Assembly (NCBI GenBank): GCA_020809705.1
Contig: CP085828.1
Location: forward strand, 4,278,001 to 4,342,000
Source: Calonectria ilicicola
Lineage: Eukaryota > Ascomycota > Sordariomycetes > Hypocreales > Nectriaceae
Direction: 5' to 3'
DNA length: 64,000 nucleotides
The position numbers were made by a program, and so were the translations under genes. The notes beneath the pieces were generated by a model. That model was given only the letters and a program-made list of their open reading frames with translations, did no database searches and had not been told where the DNA came from. Each line of letters opens with the position of its first letter. Position 1 is the first letter of the stretch. Positions 48,722 through 60,600 of the stretch are shown here, one piece after another.

Positions 48722-49836
48722 GGTCAGCATAGTCTTGGCTGGTCAACCATGTTCATGAGATTTCTCAATAGTTTAGATCAGCATTGCCAAGATACCGTCT
48801 TTGTCTAGAACACTGAAAACCGTCTTTTGCCCAATCACCAGCTGGCTCCAACAAATAGGCCCGAGTAGCATTTGTGGTCCCATTCCACTAGGACCGGAAC
48901 GTAGATTCCGTCACCAAAGATCGCCCAGGACATGCATTCTTTACTACGCGTTTCATTGCCACATATGCATTAGTTCAAATCCTTATAAGTGTGTTTTATA
49001 CATGCTTAAGGTGTTTTAGCTTTATGGCTGTTTAGTCCAATCCAAAAGCCAGTAAAGATAACGATAGACACTTCCCATGCGAGTTGTTATGGTTGACACT
49101 GGACGAGATGACGCGTCGCGACAGTTACCCTAAACCAAGTCAACTTTTTTTTAGCTAAAAACTCATGACAGATAAATGGGAATCAATTTACAAGATTAAA
49201 AAGAGACTCTGGTCGGTATATGTTCAATTTTCGTCACATTAGTAGATTTTTATTTCACATAAATAAATGAAACAAGATGGTTCAGATTACCAACCCCTGT
49301 GAAGAATTCTTGGAGTGCTTCTCTCGGTGCTTAATTTTTGTTACCCTCCTATGTGGCTAGTTAGATGAACATTGTGGCGCAGAAAAATGTGGCGCGGATG
49401 GCTGGCTGTAACCGAAAAGCGTGATCCAAAAAAGAGAAAAAAAAACGATCAGGAAAAGTTATTTAATACCTGCGAGAGAAAGAAGGGTCCTGATGCATGC
49501 ACCTTGATTATAATCCTGGACATTTCAACGAGGATAGAGTTTCGGAAGAGCGGGAATCGCATTTCTCCCGACAGATAGACTTTGGCTAGAGATGTGGCCA
49601 TGATTGCTGCTGGTCGAATTCACGTTCTAGACCATTTTAAGGGGGAATGCACATCATTTACTCTTAGTAATCACTTTCCCCGGGATTTATTTTGCATCTG
49701 AGTATGTTGAACAGAAAAAAAAAACCCGTTGTTGGGTTTTAGCATTAGGAATTCTATCTGTGTATCTAAACTGATAAGTCGTGGTATCTAAAACATATAA
49801 AAAAATTCATGAAATCAGTCCTTCTAAACTCTGTCA
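48722..49836. other. Convergent intergenic region without gene
   Basis: About 1.1 kb of AT-rich sequence between the 3' ends of two converging genes. I see no coding potential, repeats or RNA genes. Confidence 0.4.
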
Positions 49837-51044
49837 TTAGTATATTGATGTCATTTCCGCAGGCTCATTCATTTCCACACTGTCTTGCGTTTTGCAATCT
49901 CTTTTTGATGAGCCTTGCAACCCCATCTCGCTGGAGCGTGATTCCACGTCTCCCTCTCCTCTCCTTGATCTTGATCCCTTAAAAAATCGCAAACTTGGGA
50001 ATATTGAAGCGACCTTTAAAGCTAGAGGCTTAAAAAATGGCAAACATGAGCAACAAAGGGCCGAAGTCAGCTCGGCAAGGGACCAGAGCGCTGCTGTAAC
50101 ATTCCACCATGTCATGTCAGTCTGATGCTGGAGCCACTGCATTCGCACAACCGAAATAACAATAGACCTGGGAGTTTTACATGATTAGAAGTGATACTTG
50201 AGATGGCATACTGTTGACATCAACTTACAGGAATCCCAACCCGAAAACAAAAAGGAGATAGAATTTCTGGGCGGGTGGTAGGCGAAGTTGCCACAGGTCT
50301 GGGAGAGGAAGTAAGAGTATTCCAAAGTCGCTGACGGCATGAAATGCTCCGTTCACAAGCCACAATGTTGATGGATCTTTCATACAATGCCCTTTGACGG
50401 TTGGATCCCACAGAGTGTTGATAGGAACGCATTGGAAAAAAGCCGTGAGAAGCTGACATGTGCCCCAAATGGCAACGAAGATGATGAATCCAATGGTGAA
50501 TTTTCGCATGCTAGAAACACGGAGGAGGCGAAGGTAATGAAGGAGGAAGGTCAATTTGATGAAGATGAGAGCCCCGGAGTACATGACGATGGACACCCAG
50601 AAGCACTGCGTGAGAGTAAGGTCAGACACGAACACGCGTTGAGAAGCTGGCGAAGGACCGAATAACTTACTCTGTTGTATAACAGAAGTGTAGCTTCGGA
50701 TAAGGTTGACTGATGTTTTCCAAGACCATATCTAGTCACTATTGATGATTAGTTTTTCAGTGATCAGGGCAGATCTAGAGCCAGGAACAAACATACTTGT
50801 CGCTACCGCGATGCCGCAGCCCATAAGACACATCTTTGCACGATTATTAGCCAAATACTGCTACGGCGGCTTCCAAGGGTCGTAGAAAGCTTACCCATGA
50901 GGCAATGGCAAACATGTCGTCCAACGTGAACTGCTTCACTAGTCTGCGGCTCACAAGACGCATCGCCACCATCAAGGTGGCGATGGTGAGCTGGCACACA
51001 GTACCCACGATGACATGCTCTGAGCGGGACTCATTCTGTGCCAT
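49837..51044 (-). CDS. SAT4-family (rhodopsin-like) seven-helix membrane protein
   Basis: Five exons: 51044-50895, 50833-50797, 50738-50671, 50605-50229 and 50167-49837; 320 residues. The spliced protein starts MAQNESRSEHVIVGTVCQL, with the first helix, then LVKQFTLDDMFAIASW (the DDW-like loop of the family) and MTRYGLGKHQSTLSE, where YGLGKH is a hallmark. Later comes the third helix region with FIKLTFLLHYLRLLR, and the extracellular CQLLTAFFQCVPINTLWDP. The last exon brings DMTWWNVTAALWSLAELTSALCCSCLPFFKPL, the typical end of the membrane domain, and a short cytosolic tail. It lacks a CFEM domain, so it is a plain SAT4/PTH11-related protein. Such proteins are often near metabolite genes but have no assigned biochemical role. 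Confidence 0.8.
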
Positions 51045-53235
51045 TTTCTGTCCGTGATGACGGGCAGCTGTGGAGGTGACGTCGAGATGATGAGAGCAAT
51101 CCCGACATTGCTCTCGCGGGGGAACGGACGTGTGGGGACCTGGGTCAAGATATTTAGAATCAGAAAGTGGCACAACCCGAAACTTTATGCCCATTTCATA
51201 ACCCAAACCATGTTGTGGCAACAGCAATATCGGCAAGGCTGCCATAGGCGTCCTACTAGCTGAGTTTGGGGGGGCGGTCCACCGGAATGCTAGACGCGGT
51301 GGCGGACTGGGCTAACCTGGTTTCAGACGAACGACCATTCCAACTGCGTCATGCCAGACAAGAACCAGACCTCTGTTAAGCCACCAGGGCTTCTAGATCT
51401 GAGTCTCTTTGGTGTCGCTTGGACGCTCCGAGTGCCGTTATGGGGTAACGCCTGGCACTCAGACGCCATTCTTCTGCGATCGTCGATGATTCCTCGAGCT
51501 GAGTTTTAATGCTGCATCTCACATGCTGCCTGCCTTCCCCGGTCGATCCGGATGGGATACGCGTGGATTCTCCCCCCTTGTCGGCGTCTCCAGTCCACGT
51601 ATTCCAGAGCAATTGCGACCTTCATGAGCCAGTCGTCGGGTTTGAGGAATGTCTTACCCTGTGCGGATGGTTGGGACCGTGGCAGCCCAACCAGGGGCCT
51701 GGACAGGGCATCATGGTCTGAGACAGATTCGGTAAAATCTGGCCGGTGCCGTCAATCCGCTGGCTGACCCTGCTGTGCTGAACATGCCGCAGCCAGTGGC
51801 TTCCGGCATCTACTTCTATCATATATCACAGATGATTGAGCCAAGCTTTTTTTCAGGTCCAATTAGCCGTCAGCGACATGAAATTTGCCACTTTTGTTCA
51901 ATGTGAGTGTCTCGCATCTCCCAATTTCCGGTATATGGCCATAGCAATCAATGGTATCCGCGCGAGCCGTTTGGTGACATCTCAGATCCCGCGTGGATGT
52001 GGATCATGTTTCTGGGTTTGAAACTAGCGCTGCAGATGACCGGATGCGAATATCGAATGGTGGCTGGTGCCTCACCCAACATCTCAAGCCAATTGGATGC
52101 CTCAACGAAGATCTCTGTGTCACTTCGAGGCGGTTGTCAATTCGTGTGACAAAAATCCCCAGAGCGAGGGTTCACTGGGCTGGGTGCGTGCGTCTGAGCC
52201 TTGACCCTGGAACTAGACTAGGGGCTACCAGGGGTATCCTCATAAGTAGTGTACAAATGCACACGCATGGACCCTTCTTATGAATAATGCCATGTAAAAA
52301 AAGTGCAAACTAGTATAAAGCAATCAACAGGCGATGGTTAAAAAGGATTTAGGCCGACGGCAATGTGTCTGAGCAATACATGCCGCGGCAAGGTCGGGAT
52401 GTTGCTCCACGCGTCATCAGATAAATTTAGCCATGGTATTGAAGATGATACATGGCTCAATGCGGCCTGCCTAACTAGGGAACGTCAACAACCAATCGCC
52501 AAGCCATGTCAGATTTTTCATATCAAGAGGAGGATATTTAACTTTCGCTTACATTTCCTATACTATGAGCTCGGCCATCGCTATGTTGTCACGTTATTTT
52601 TCTCACACTTGGCTGCACAATTAGCGACAAATTGTGAGTCAAGATGTTTGGCTTTCTTTGCCTTTGTCTAAGATGCGCTTTTTTTTTTTGTCTCGATTTT
52701 CATGTTGTGAAATGCTTCTCTTGTTGTGGGGGAATTCCACCATATATAGTGAGGCGACTAATAATACAGAGTAAGCCTTCTCGATTCGGGCTTAGTAGTT
52801 GTCAGTAATTTCGGCATAATTAGCCACCCATAGCACATCTCATGCACTACTTCCATAACCCTGGACATACATGTGCTCGGAAGTCGCACTAATTGCGAGC
52901 ACCTGACATTATTCAAGTGACCTGGGAATCTGTGTCTATGACCTTCACGGCTGCGTCGGATTGTTGGGGTTGTCTTAACTGGCGCTATGTAACGTAGGGT
53001 CAGTAGAAAAGTGGCAAGGGTGAAAACGAAAAAGAAAAATCCGTACCGCACTGATCCCGTTGGCCAAACTTGGCTCACATCCCTCTGGGCCACTGGGAGG
53101 TTCGTGCCATAGCGAGCTAGCATGGGCCAGTTTCAACCTACTTAAACGATTTGTTGATGCGATATAAGAGAAGACATGCGATGTTTGGCCTTGCAGATCT
53201 TATCTAATATTGGTTCTAGGTCGCTCGGAATCTTC
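51045..53235. other. 2.2-kb region without recognisable gene
   Basis: Short ORFs on both strands (for instance 51509-51721, 51993-52283 and 52758-53123) show no family signature. The composition is ordinary, not RIP-like. It contains the promoter of the SAT4 gene at its left edge and the 3' flank of the terpene synthase at its right edge. A decayed gene cannot be excluded. Confidence 0.35.
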
Positions 53236-54424
53236 TCACTGCCCCGAATTTTCACGCCAGCCATGATGTCGGGGACACTTCGCACACCAATAACTCCAAC
53301 CGCCTGCAGCCACTGTTGCAACCTCAACAAATTTTCGAGTGTTGATTGACAATGACTTCTGTGAGTTATATAACTCATCCCGTGACGCAATATATTTTAC
53401 CTCATGATCAATGATGAGACGCTTCAGAATGATTTTAGCCTCACTGGCCGAAATTGACTGCTCTGATGAGAACAGCGACAGCATTGACCAGACGACCTGG
53501 TCCCGAAACCTTGGAAACCTCGAATTCCCGTTCCCAGCTCCAGTAGTCGTTAGTATAAATCATACAGATTTCTAGGATGTTTAGAAGCGGCTTTATTAAC
53601 AAAAGCTCTTCCTCCGAGAGCCTCACGGACATGCCGTAGCGAAGCATTAACCAGAATGGCCTGTCATTAAGATAGATCAGAATCCCGTACTTATATAGAT
53701 ATGTATTAAGGGGATGGATAACATTGTGTTAGCTTACTTGGCGGCGATATTCTTGCGTCGAAATTCTAGGTATTCCTCAAGGCCACTTAGTTTGGTCGTG
53801 TCTGGGTGCTCCATGACGTCAAGCCAATCTGTCCGATATGCATCTAAGATTTCTTGTCCGGAGACTTCGTCAATTTGAAGCATCTCGAGCATCACTTTTG
53901 ATGCAAGTCGCTTTATTTGAATCGTTCGATGTCTCCCAGACTGTACTGATTCCCCAATTTCATGAATTGCGGTGCTGAAATGCTTATTGGCGATGACAGC
54001 CTATTACGGTTAATGACGAGTTCACGGTGAAGGGTAAAAAATAACTCACCTTCTCTACGTCTAACGATTCACTTGAATCTATTGTATGAAGGGGGATTAG
54101 CACCAAGTAACGTTTGCCAGGTTCAAGGTTCGAATTACCACCATGAATAAATGCCAGATCTGTGAAATACACCAAAACTCTGATTCTGTCTGGCAGCATT
54201 TCGGGGTAGATTAACGAGCACATGTTGCCGTGAGAGCTAAATGAGGTGATGGATTTATCACCCCACCCATCACTCACAAATTGTTCCCAATCCTTTTTCA
54301 CTTGGTGAGCGACCTCGTTAGCTCTGTCATTGTGCCCATGAATTCGGATCGGCAGAGTGGTAAAACAACCAACCTCCACCGCTTTCGATCGTGGAATTGG
54401 TTCAGAGTGTTGAAATATCTCCAT
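53236..54424 (-). pseudogene. Class I terpene synthase with an apparent frameshift
   Basis: Four exons: 54424-54142, 54078-54050, 54000-53738 and 53660-53236; about 330 residues. It resembles the cyclase half of fungal fusicoccadiene/ophiobolin-type synthases (LIYPEMLPDRIRVLVYFTDLAF, CPRHHGW at the end) but lacks the prenyltransferase half. The metal-binding motifs are D95-S-S-E98 (instead of DDxxE), formed only after removing intron 54141-54079, and N229-D-x2-S233-x3-E237 (NDYWSWERE). About 25 residues after the second motif the reading continues in another frame near 53459-53467: VNAVAVLIR in one frame, ISASEAKIILKRLI in the next. The unshifted frame stops at 53441. It may be a pseudogene or a sequence error; an unusually short 34-nt intron is a weaker alternative. 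No P450 gene is adjacent. Confidence 0.75.
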
Positions 54425-56087
54425 TTCGTTTAAATAGCCTTAGTTATCGAACCCTTGACGTGGGGGAATCGACTGCCGAATGATTGTGGTTCAATTCGAA
54501 TCTGTAATAATCGACTGCTAATATGTGTGAAGTATGAAAACAGGGAACGAACTGGAAAAGGCTTTCCTTTTTCCAATTTCTTCTTATTTTATAATTGAGG
54601 ATTCCATTGGTCTCGGTTATCATTTCCAACGAAGTTTGATTCATCGGTGCCAAGCCAGCCGGTAACGGAGTCTCGGCATTAATCACCAGCCCTGATGCTC
54701 ATTGTGGCATCTTTCGGCCACACTGCCTTTTTGCTTCCCGATTGTCTAACAATGCTGTGCTATATTACCGAGTACCCGGAGCTGTCAATTTGTGGCTCTC
54801 GCCGATATCGATCTCCAGATATTCCGACATTACTTGCAGCGAACAAATTAATTTCGGCACGTCAAGTGCATATCATTATTTCATTCATGACAGGAAGATC
54901 CCAGACACTACAGAAAATCGTGTCATTCTTGTTACATTTGGATATATCTGTTGGCCTCTTGTCATAATCGCCACTGCAATTGATCAACGACATGAAGCCA
55001 TAGTAATACAGGCAGCTTCAGACAAGTTCCAGTAAATCTTCGGGTAAATGCTGATGTGTTTTGCCTTAACCGATATTGGGGCTGAAGCGAAAAGACCGGT
55101 CGAATTTAGCAGCAAACCAGAATAAAAACTACACTTTTTAAGCGAGGTCAATGTTTGTGATGATGGAGTATTTCGACACTCCTGGCCCCGAGGATGTACC
55201 GATAGCTTGTAGCACCGAGAAATGTCTCATCACCATGAGTGAAAGCGAGATGCAGGAAGACCATGCGTGTCGAGTTTATCTGCGCTTTGGCTAGGTTCCG
55301 ACGGTTGGCAAAGAAAGAGGTGTCAATAACAAATACAATTTAGCTAAGAACGTAATAAGATATTTTTGGGGGCAAGAAGAGACGAAAGAGAGGTAATGAT
55401 AGAGGGATTATTTACTAATGTGTGAGAGTATCTGATGCAAACTCCTAGATTTACTTTAGTTCCTCAAAAGTCTCCGAGAGTAGCTAGAATTGTGATTAGA
55501 TCGCAGGGGTATTGGCAAAGTCTATCCTCGGAAGCACAATGAGAGCTACAGATCTGACTTTTAATTGGCTTACACACCACTTGTAAGAATCCGGCAACTA
55601 TTGAAGCTGATTCAAATTTAGCTTTGAATGGTGGGGGTATTGGAAGCGGCACAAAATATCCATAACGTGGTTCAGAGAAAAATTGCTTCGGGGTCGCGGA
55701 TAATGAAATCATTATCTAGGCTGTCTAAAATGCCTAAATCTCTTGGAATTTACCTACTCTATATCCCATTTATAAGAGACAAAGACCAAAAGAGCCTAGT
55801 AGGTTGTTGTTGAAACAGATGCATGAGAGCTGTGTCTTGCAATGTGATGAGCATCTTCATTCGGCTAATCACATGGATGTCGCAGGTGATGGTTTCTGGA
55901 TGAGAAAGACGCGAGAGTCATGCCGAAACGTTATATCATTTTGACTTCAGAAGCGTAATAGAAAATGTTGAGACAATATCGAGACTCCATGTCAAGCGTC
56001 TTACGCCTCTATAAAAAGTCATAAAGAAACTGAAACGATGCAGAAGGATAAAGCACGACTTAATTACCGCCCTGCTAAACTATAGTT
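54425..56087. other. 1.7-kb region without recognisable gene
   Basis: Contains the terpene synthase promoter on its left. ORFs such as 54444-54686 and 54695-55035 have no family features. No repeats seen. Confidence 0.35.
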
Positions 56088-57659
56088 CTATTCCTCAGTT
56101 TGCGCTGCTTCTCTCTCAGCCTTGGTGCCCTTCCAATTCAACATTCGGCATCCCACAGGTAACACAGAAGCTAATATCATGCCAGCGCCTAAAAATCCTG
56201 CAGTTACTCCAAATCCAATAGGATACTCAGGTGCATCACTGCTCTTCCAAATTCTGCTGCCATATACACTGGAAAAGTTTCCAAATGCATTAACCAAGGC
56301 AAGCACAATCGCTCGTTTCTCTGGGGGTAGACTGAGGGTACCGCTAGTCCAGGACAAAATTAAGGGTAGTGCAGAGTAGATGCCAGCTGCAACAAAACAA
56401 ATCATTACATAGCGCACGACCGCTGTTTTGACAATGGCACAAACAACACTGCAAGCAAACCCAACAGCCAATGGCCCTGCGACATGCCACTGGCGCTCAC
56501 CACGGCGATCCGAAGACCAAGCTGTAATGTTCAAACAAATAGCCGCAACGGCGTAAATGGGAACAGTCATATACTGTGCCTTGGTGGTCTCGTAACCTAA
56601 CGACACAGTGATGGTTGGGATAAAGTAGGAGATTGTTCCAGCCCCCACATCCAGCATGTACAGAACAAGGAACAAGTAAGTGCGTGGATCGGCTACAGCT
56701 GCAATCAGCGCATCCTTGTGACCTAAACGCCGGGAGACTTGTCCACCCGTAGCGATTCCGTCATGGATGATTCTTATCTTTGCTAGCTGTCGCTCAGACG
56801 CATCAAGACGCTTTGATGTCTCTGGATAATCGAGCAGGATAAAGTAGGCAACCAGCGCAACACCCACTGTAGCGACGCCTTCGACGATAAATAACCAACG
56901 CCAGCCGGTTATTCCATGGGCATCATGGAGATTATCGGTAATCGCTCCAGCAAGAATGCCTCCAAAGGCACCGGATAAGACAGCGGCGGTATAGAAGATT
57001 GCAAATCGTTTCCCTTCACGTATCAGAATTAGCGCGCCAGTTTTTAACATGCTGACTTCTAGAAAAAAACATACCAAGTTCGGCTCGCGTATACCAGCAA
57101 CTGAGAAGATACAATACACCAGGGAAAAATCCAGCTTCGATACACCCAAGAACAAATCGAAAACCTAGCAATGCCCCGTATGTCTTGGAGATAGCCATTA
57201 GGGCACTCAAAGCACCCCAGATGAGCATGATGGTCGGTAAGAATATTGACGGCCGGCTCCGACTGAGAATCATATTAGAAGGCACCTCACAGATGAGGTA
57301 GCCAAAGAAAAAGATGGAGAGCACCCATGCATAGTTGTCATCGGAAAGATTCAGTTCGGATTGCATGCCCGCGATCTTGGCGTTTCCCTACCCAGTCCAT
57401 TGTTAGAATGTCTTGTAATGAGATTAATAATGGAGAGGCTGAGGCATACGATATTGGTTCTATCGATATAGTTTAGGATATACATGAGCCATAGTGTTGG
57501 CATGAGGAAGAGGTCAATCTTCTTCACGAGTTTCTTCTCTTCTGTCGTGTTCGGGACATAGTTGCGAAGGGCTTCGGCGATATCATCCTCTGATGTAGCG
57601 TCCCTGTCACAATGTTCTTGTTCTTTTAATTCGATTGACTCCTTCTTGTCTGCATCCAT
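56088..57659 (-). CDS. MFS permease of the allantoate/Dal5 (anion:cation symporter) family
   Basis: Three exons: 57659-57450, 57387-57075 and 57013-56088; 482 residues, twelve spans. The acidic N-terminus leads to KKIDLFLMPTLWLMYILNYIDRTNI, the family's first span, continuing across the first intron as GNAKIAGMQSELNLSDDNYAW. Also typical are FFFGYLICEVPSNMIL, RFVLGCIEAGFFPGVLYLLSCWYTRAELG and, after the second intron, KRFAIFYTAAVLSGAFGGILA, then GWRWLFIVEG. These carriers import organic anions such as allantoate, ureidosuccinate, nicotinate or other vitamins, driven by protons. The substrate cannot be assigned. It is isolated: no partner genes within 1.6 kb on either side. Plasma membrane expected. 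Confidence 0.9.
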
Positions 57660-60600
57660 GGCTGCTATGGTATCCTTGACAAGTGCGGAGATGAGGGGAA
57701 TTGAGAAGCGATAAGAGGGGAGCAGAATGCAGCCATGGAATGGGAACTGGTCTGTATATAACGGTAGCTTTGTTAGACTTGCTGAAACAGTTTTGCGGGG
57801 ATGATGACTATGTTCCCCACATTCTTTGCGGGGAAACGGCGCTATGTTACCTCGTCAAGAGGAGAACGAGTAGGGTTTTATGGCGGTGTATCTCTTAGGC
57901 CAGGTTGGGTAATCATCCGGGCACCCTGCAAGCAGGGATTTGCGACGCATATGAGGCCAAGATTGACAGGCAAGTCCCCGCAATCTTCATATGGTCGAAT
58001 CAGGGATGTTGTATTAGCTCACATGGACGTTTTGCCTAGGAAACCGCAACCTCGGTATGCGGGGCGATGACAGGCCGAGTGTTATTGTGATATCTACTCC
58101 CAGACCTTCGAGATTGTAACACTCCACAGATGATGTGATAACATGCAGTTAATCCTTGGAGTAAAGGTGACAGCGTGGGATTTTCTCCGCGATATCTCCA
58201 CACACACCACCCCATCCCCGCAAATCGTGAAGATAGCCCAAAACTTAGAATGCCTCCCAAGTATCATGAGACTAGGATTGGTGGAATGTCTGTTATCTGA
58301 TGGACAGTCGAGCTAACAGTGCTTTCGGCAGCTAACTAAATTCGTCGCATGCCCCCAAAATTAGGGTTGAGTCGCGGGATTTTGCATGATTTGTACCTTC
58401 TTTCTACCCATCATGTTTGTGAGATCGCCTCCTCAGGGATCTCAAACAAGGTAATGTAACTCTATTGAGCAGGGTAGTATGATCCTCGAAAACAAAGGTA
58501 CAGTTTTTCATCACCCAGCACACACGTATGGTAGCTAGAAATTGGCCTTTGCACTTCACGATCGACAAGCAATTTATGTCGCTCCATGGCAATTGTTTAG
58601 GCTATTGCTCACCGCGCCGTATCACCCTTGTCTAGCGCATCTCACGCAAAGGCAAATACAACGTCGCGAGCAAGGTCAATGCCTCACTTGGCGCTAGTAA
58701 TCTCGGGTGGTCTCCCGTGCCTTAAGCCTCGGTAATTAATCACGCATCGATACAAATGAATTTTCGGTTTCGCTGCGTTTGGATGGATTTATTCGTGATT
58801 ATGAACTTTGTGCGATCAAATCCATGGGTGATAGTCACGAATCTGGCCTCGAGACCGCTTCTTTCTAAACGGAAACAACGATCCAAGGGACCTAGTGAAA
58901 AAGGTTAACTTGTTCCGCTGATAAGTCTCTCATTTTCACAAACATCCTTGTCAAGAGAGCGTTCTAGAAATGGATATCCCCTCTTCCCCGCATAGGGTGC
59001 GGACTGCTGAACAAGCTAAGATTGCGGGGTCGTATATCCTGATCTAGGATATCGTATGAGTCTGCAGACTACTCCACCAATTGAACTTTGCAAGGTTAGT
59101 GACGGTCCGTGGCGGCCTTGGCGGCCTATTACAGTAAACTTAGTCTTAGGGCGCCGAAAATCGGAAATGCGAAACGCACTAAGCAATGTTCTCAATGGTA
59201 ATCTTATGCCTGTAAACGATTGAGTGGCGTAAGGAAGCATACATCAACTCAAACATCTGAGTTTTATATAACTGTAGGCTGATGGCATATTCTCTAAGTG
59301 TGGTGGCCTGGGATCGGAGACAATCAAATTCAGGATCATGCGATAGTTATTGCGTGCTTGAAACCGGATTTGATAAATGTCTGTCGAAAACACGCCAAAT
59401 TGTATCAAATAATTATGTTTGCAAATGCAATTGGCATAGGCCTGGCAAACGCATTCAATAAAGTATATTATTTTCCGAAGCAGTAAGATATTAGAAAGGG
59501 AGACGAGCACCGCATTGATCCTCAATAAATTTGAAGGAATAAATTTGTCCTCGGTGTCTTGTTCAGCCACTTAACGCGCCAAAGCTTTTCTGGCTTTCCA
59601 TTTCTCATATTCAACTTTAATTATCACATATTAAATGAATATTATCTTCCTCGACACACAGCCCTCATATTAATGACTAAGGAATACCCATTGTATAAAG
59701 AAACTCCATTATCCAAGCCAGTTCATGTGCTTTTCAGATTCTCAACGTTACACTTATTGGAGGGGAAGTTGGAAATGGAGAGCTTGCTTCTGTTTGCCCT
59801 AGTCAATATGAAATATTAGACTCAATGAAGCTGAATTTTCGAATAACAAGTTTCCTTATTACGGGAGATTCGTAACTGGTGCCGCTCCATCTTGATTCAT
59901 GAATCAGGATGGATTGTGGGTGCATTTATAGAACCAATCATATTATGTTTCTGCTTATTGTGCGATCAAGATGTAATGATAAAGCCTATATACCCGTCAA
60001 GATTGAGTGTGATTATCGCAATTTGGCATCGAGCTGAGTGATGGACTTAGCTAGGTAATTGCCATGTCTAAGACACGTCGATCAAGAAGAGGTCATGGCG
60101 TTGCATATTTAAATTTACAGTTAGTCTGTTTCTCATTGATGTGTCACCTCAATTTCATTTTTTTCTTCCCCCACGGATTCCCATCTAAATATTGTTCCTG
60201 TCCGGCACTAATATGGCCGTCTACACTAAACTAGCGGTAGGCAAAATAGCGCGGAATGACTTCTTCATGTATTAAATGCACACGAGCTTTCTTTAATTAC
60301 GATCTACAGACTTCCAGTTCAAGTCGAGAGACTGTGTTTCATCAAACTAAGAGAATTTCTCAGTTCGAGGGCGGGAACTGCAGCCAAATTAGGACCATCT
60401 TGCCTTCGCCACCTATTCAAGAACGAGGAGCAGGGATGTGGTTAATCTTTATCCGATATTATTGAGTCTTATTAAGTTTTGGAAGTGTTATCTCAAACAA
60501 CTCGGCTTGAATTTCTAGCACATCCTGATATAAGCGGGAAAGGCTCGCTACCCTGATCAAACATGAACCTACCACAAATACGGGTTTACTCATGATGCCT

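Noticed and set aside
52758..53123. 121-residue ORF downstream of the terpene synthase as a possible P450 or tailoring remnant
   Set aside because: No haem-binding or other family motif can be seen. Treated as chance.
53467..53505. A 31-34-nt intron to explain the frame change in the terpene synthase
   Set aside because: Far shorter than any intron in the window, no branch point, and it would remove residues (VNAVAVLIR) that look homologous to relatives. Frameshift preferred, but not fully excluded.
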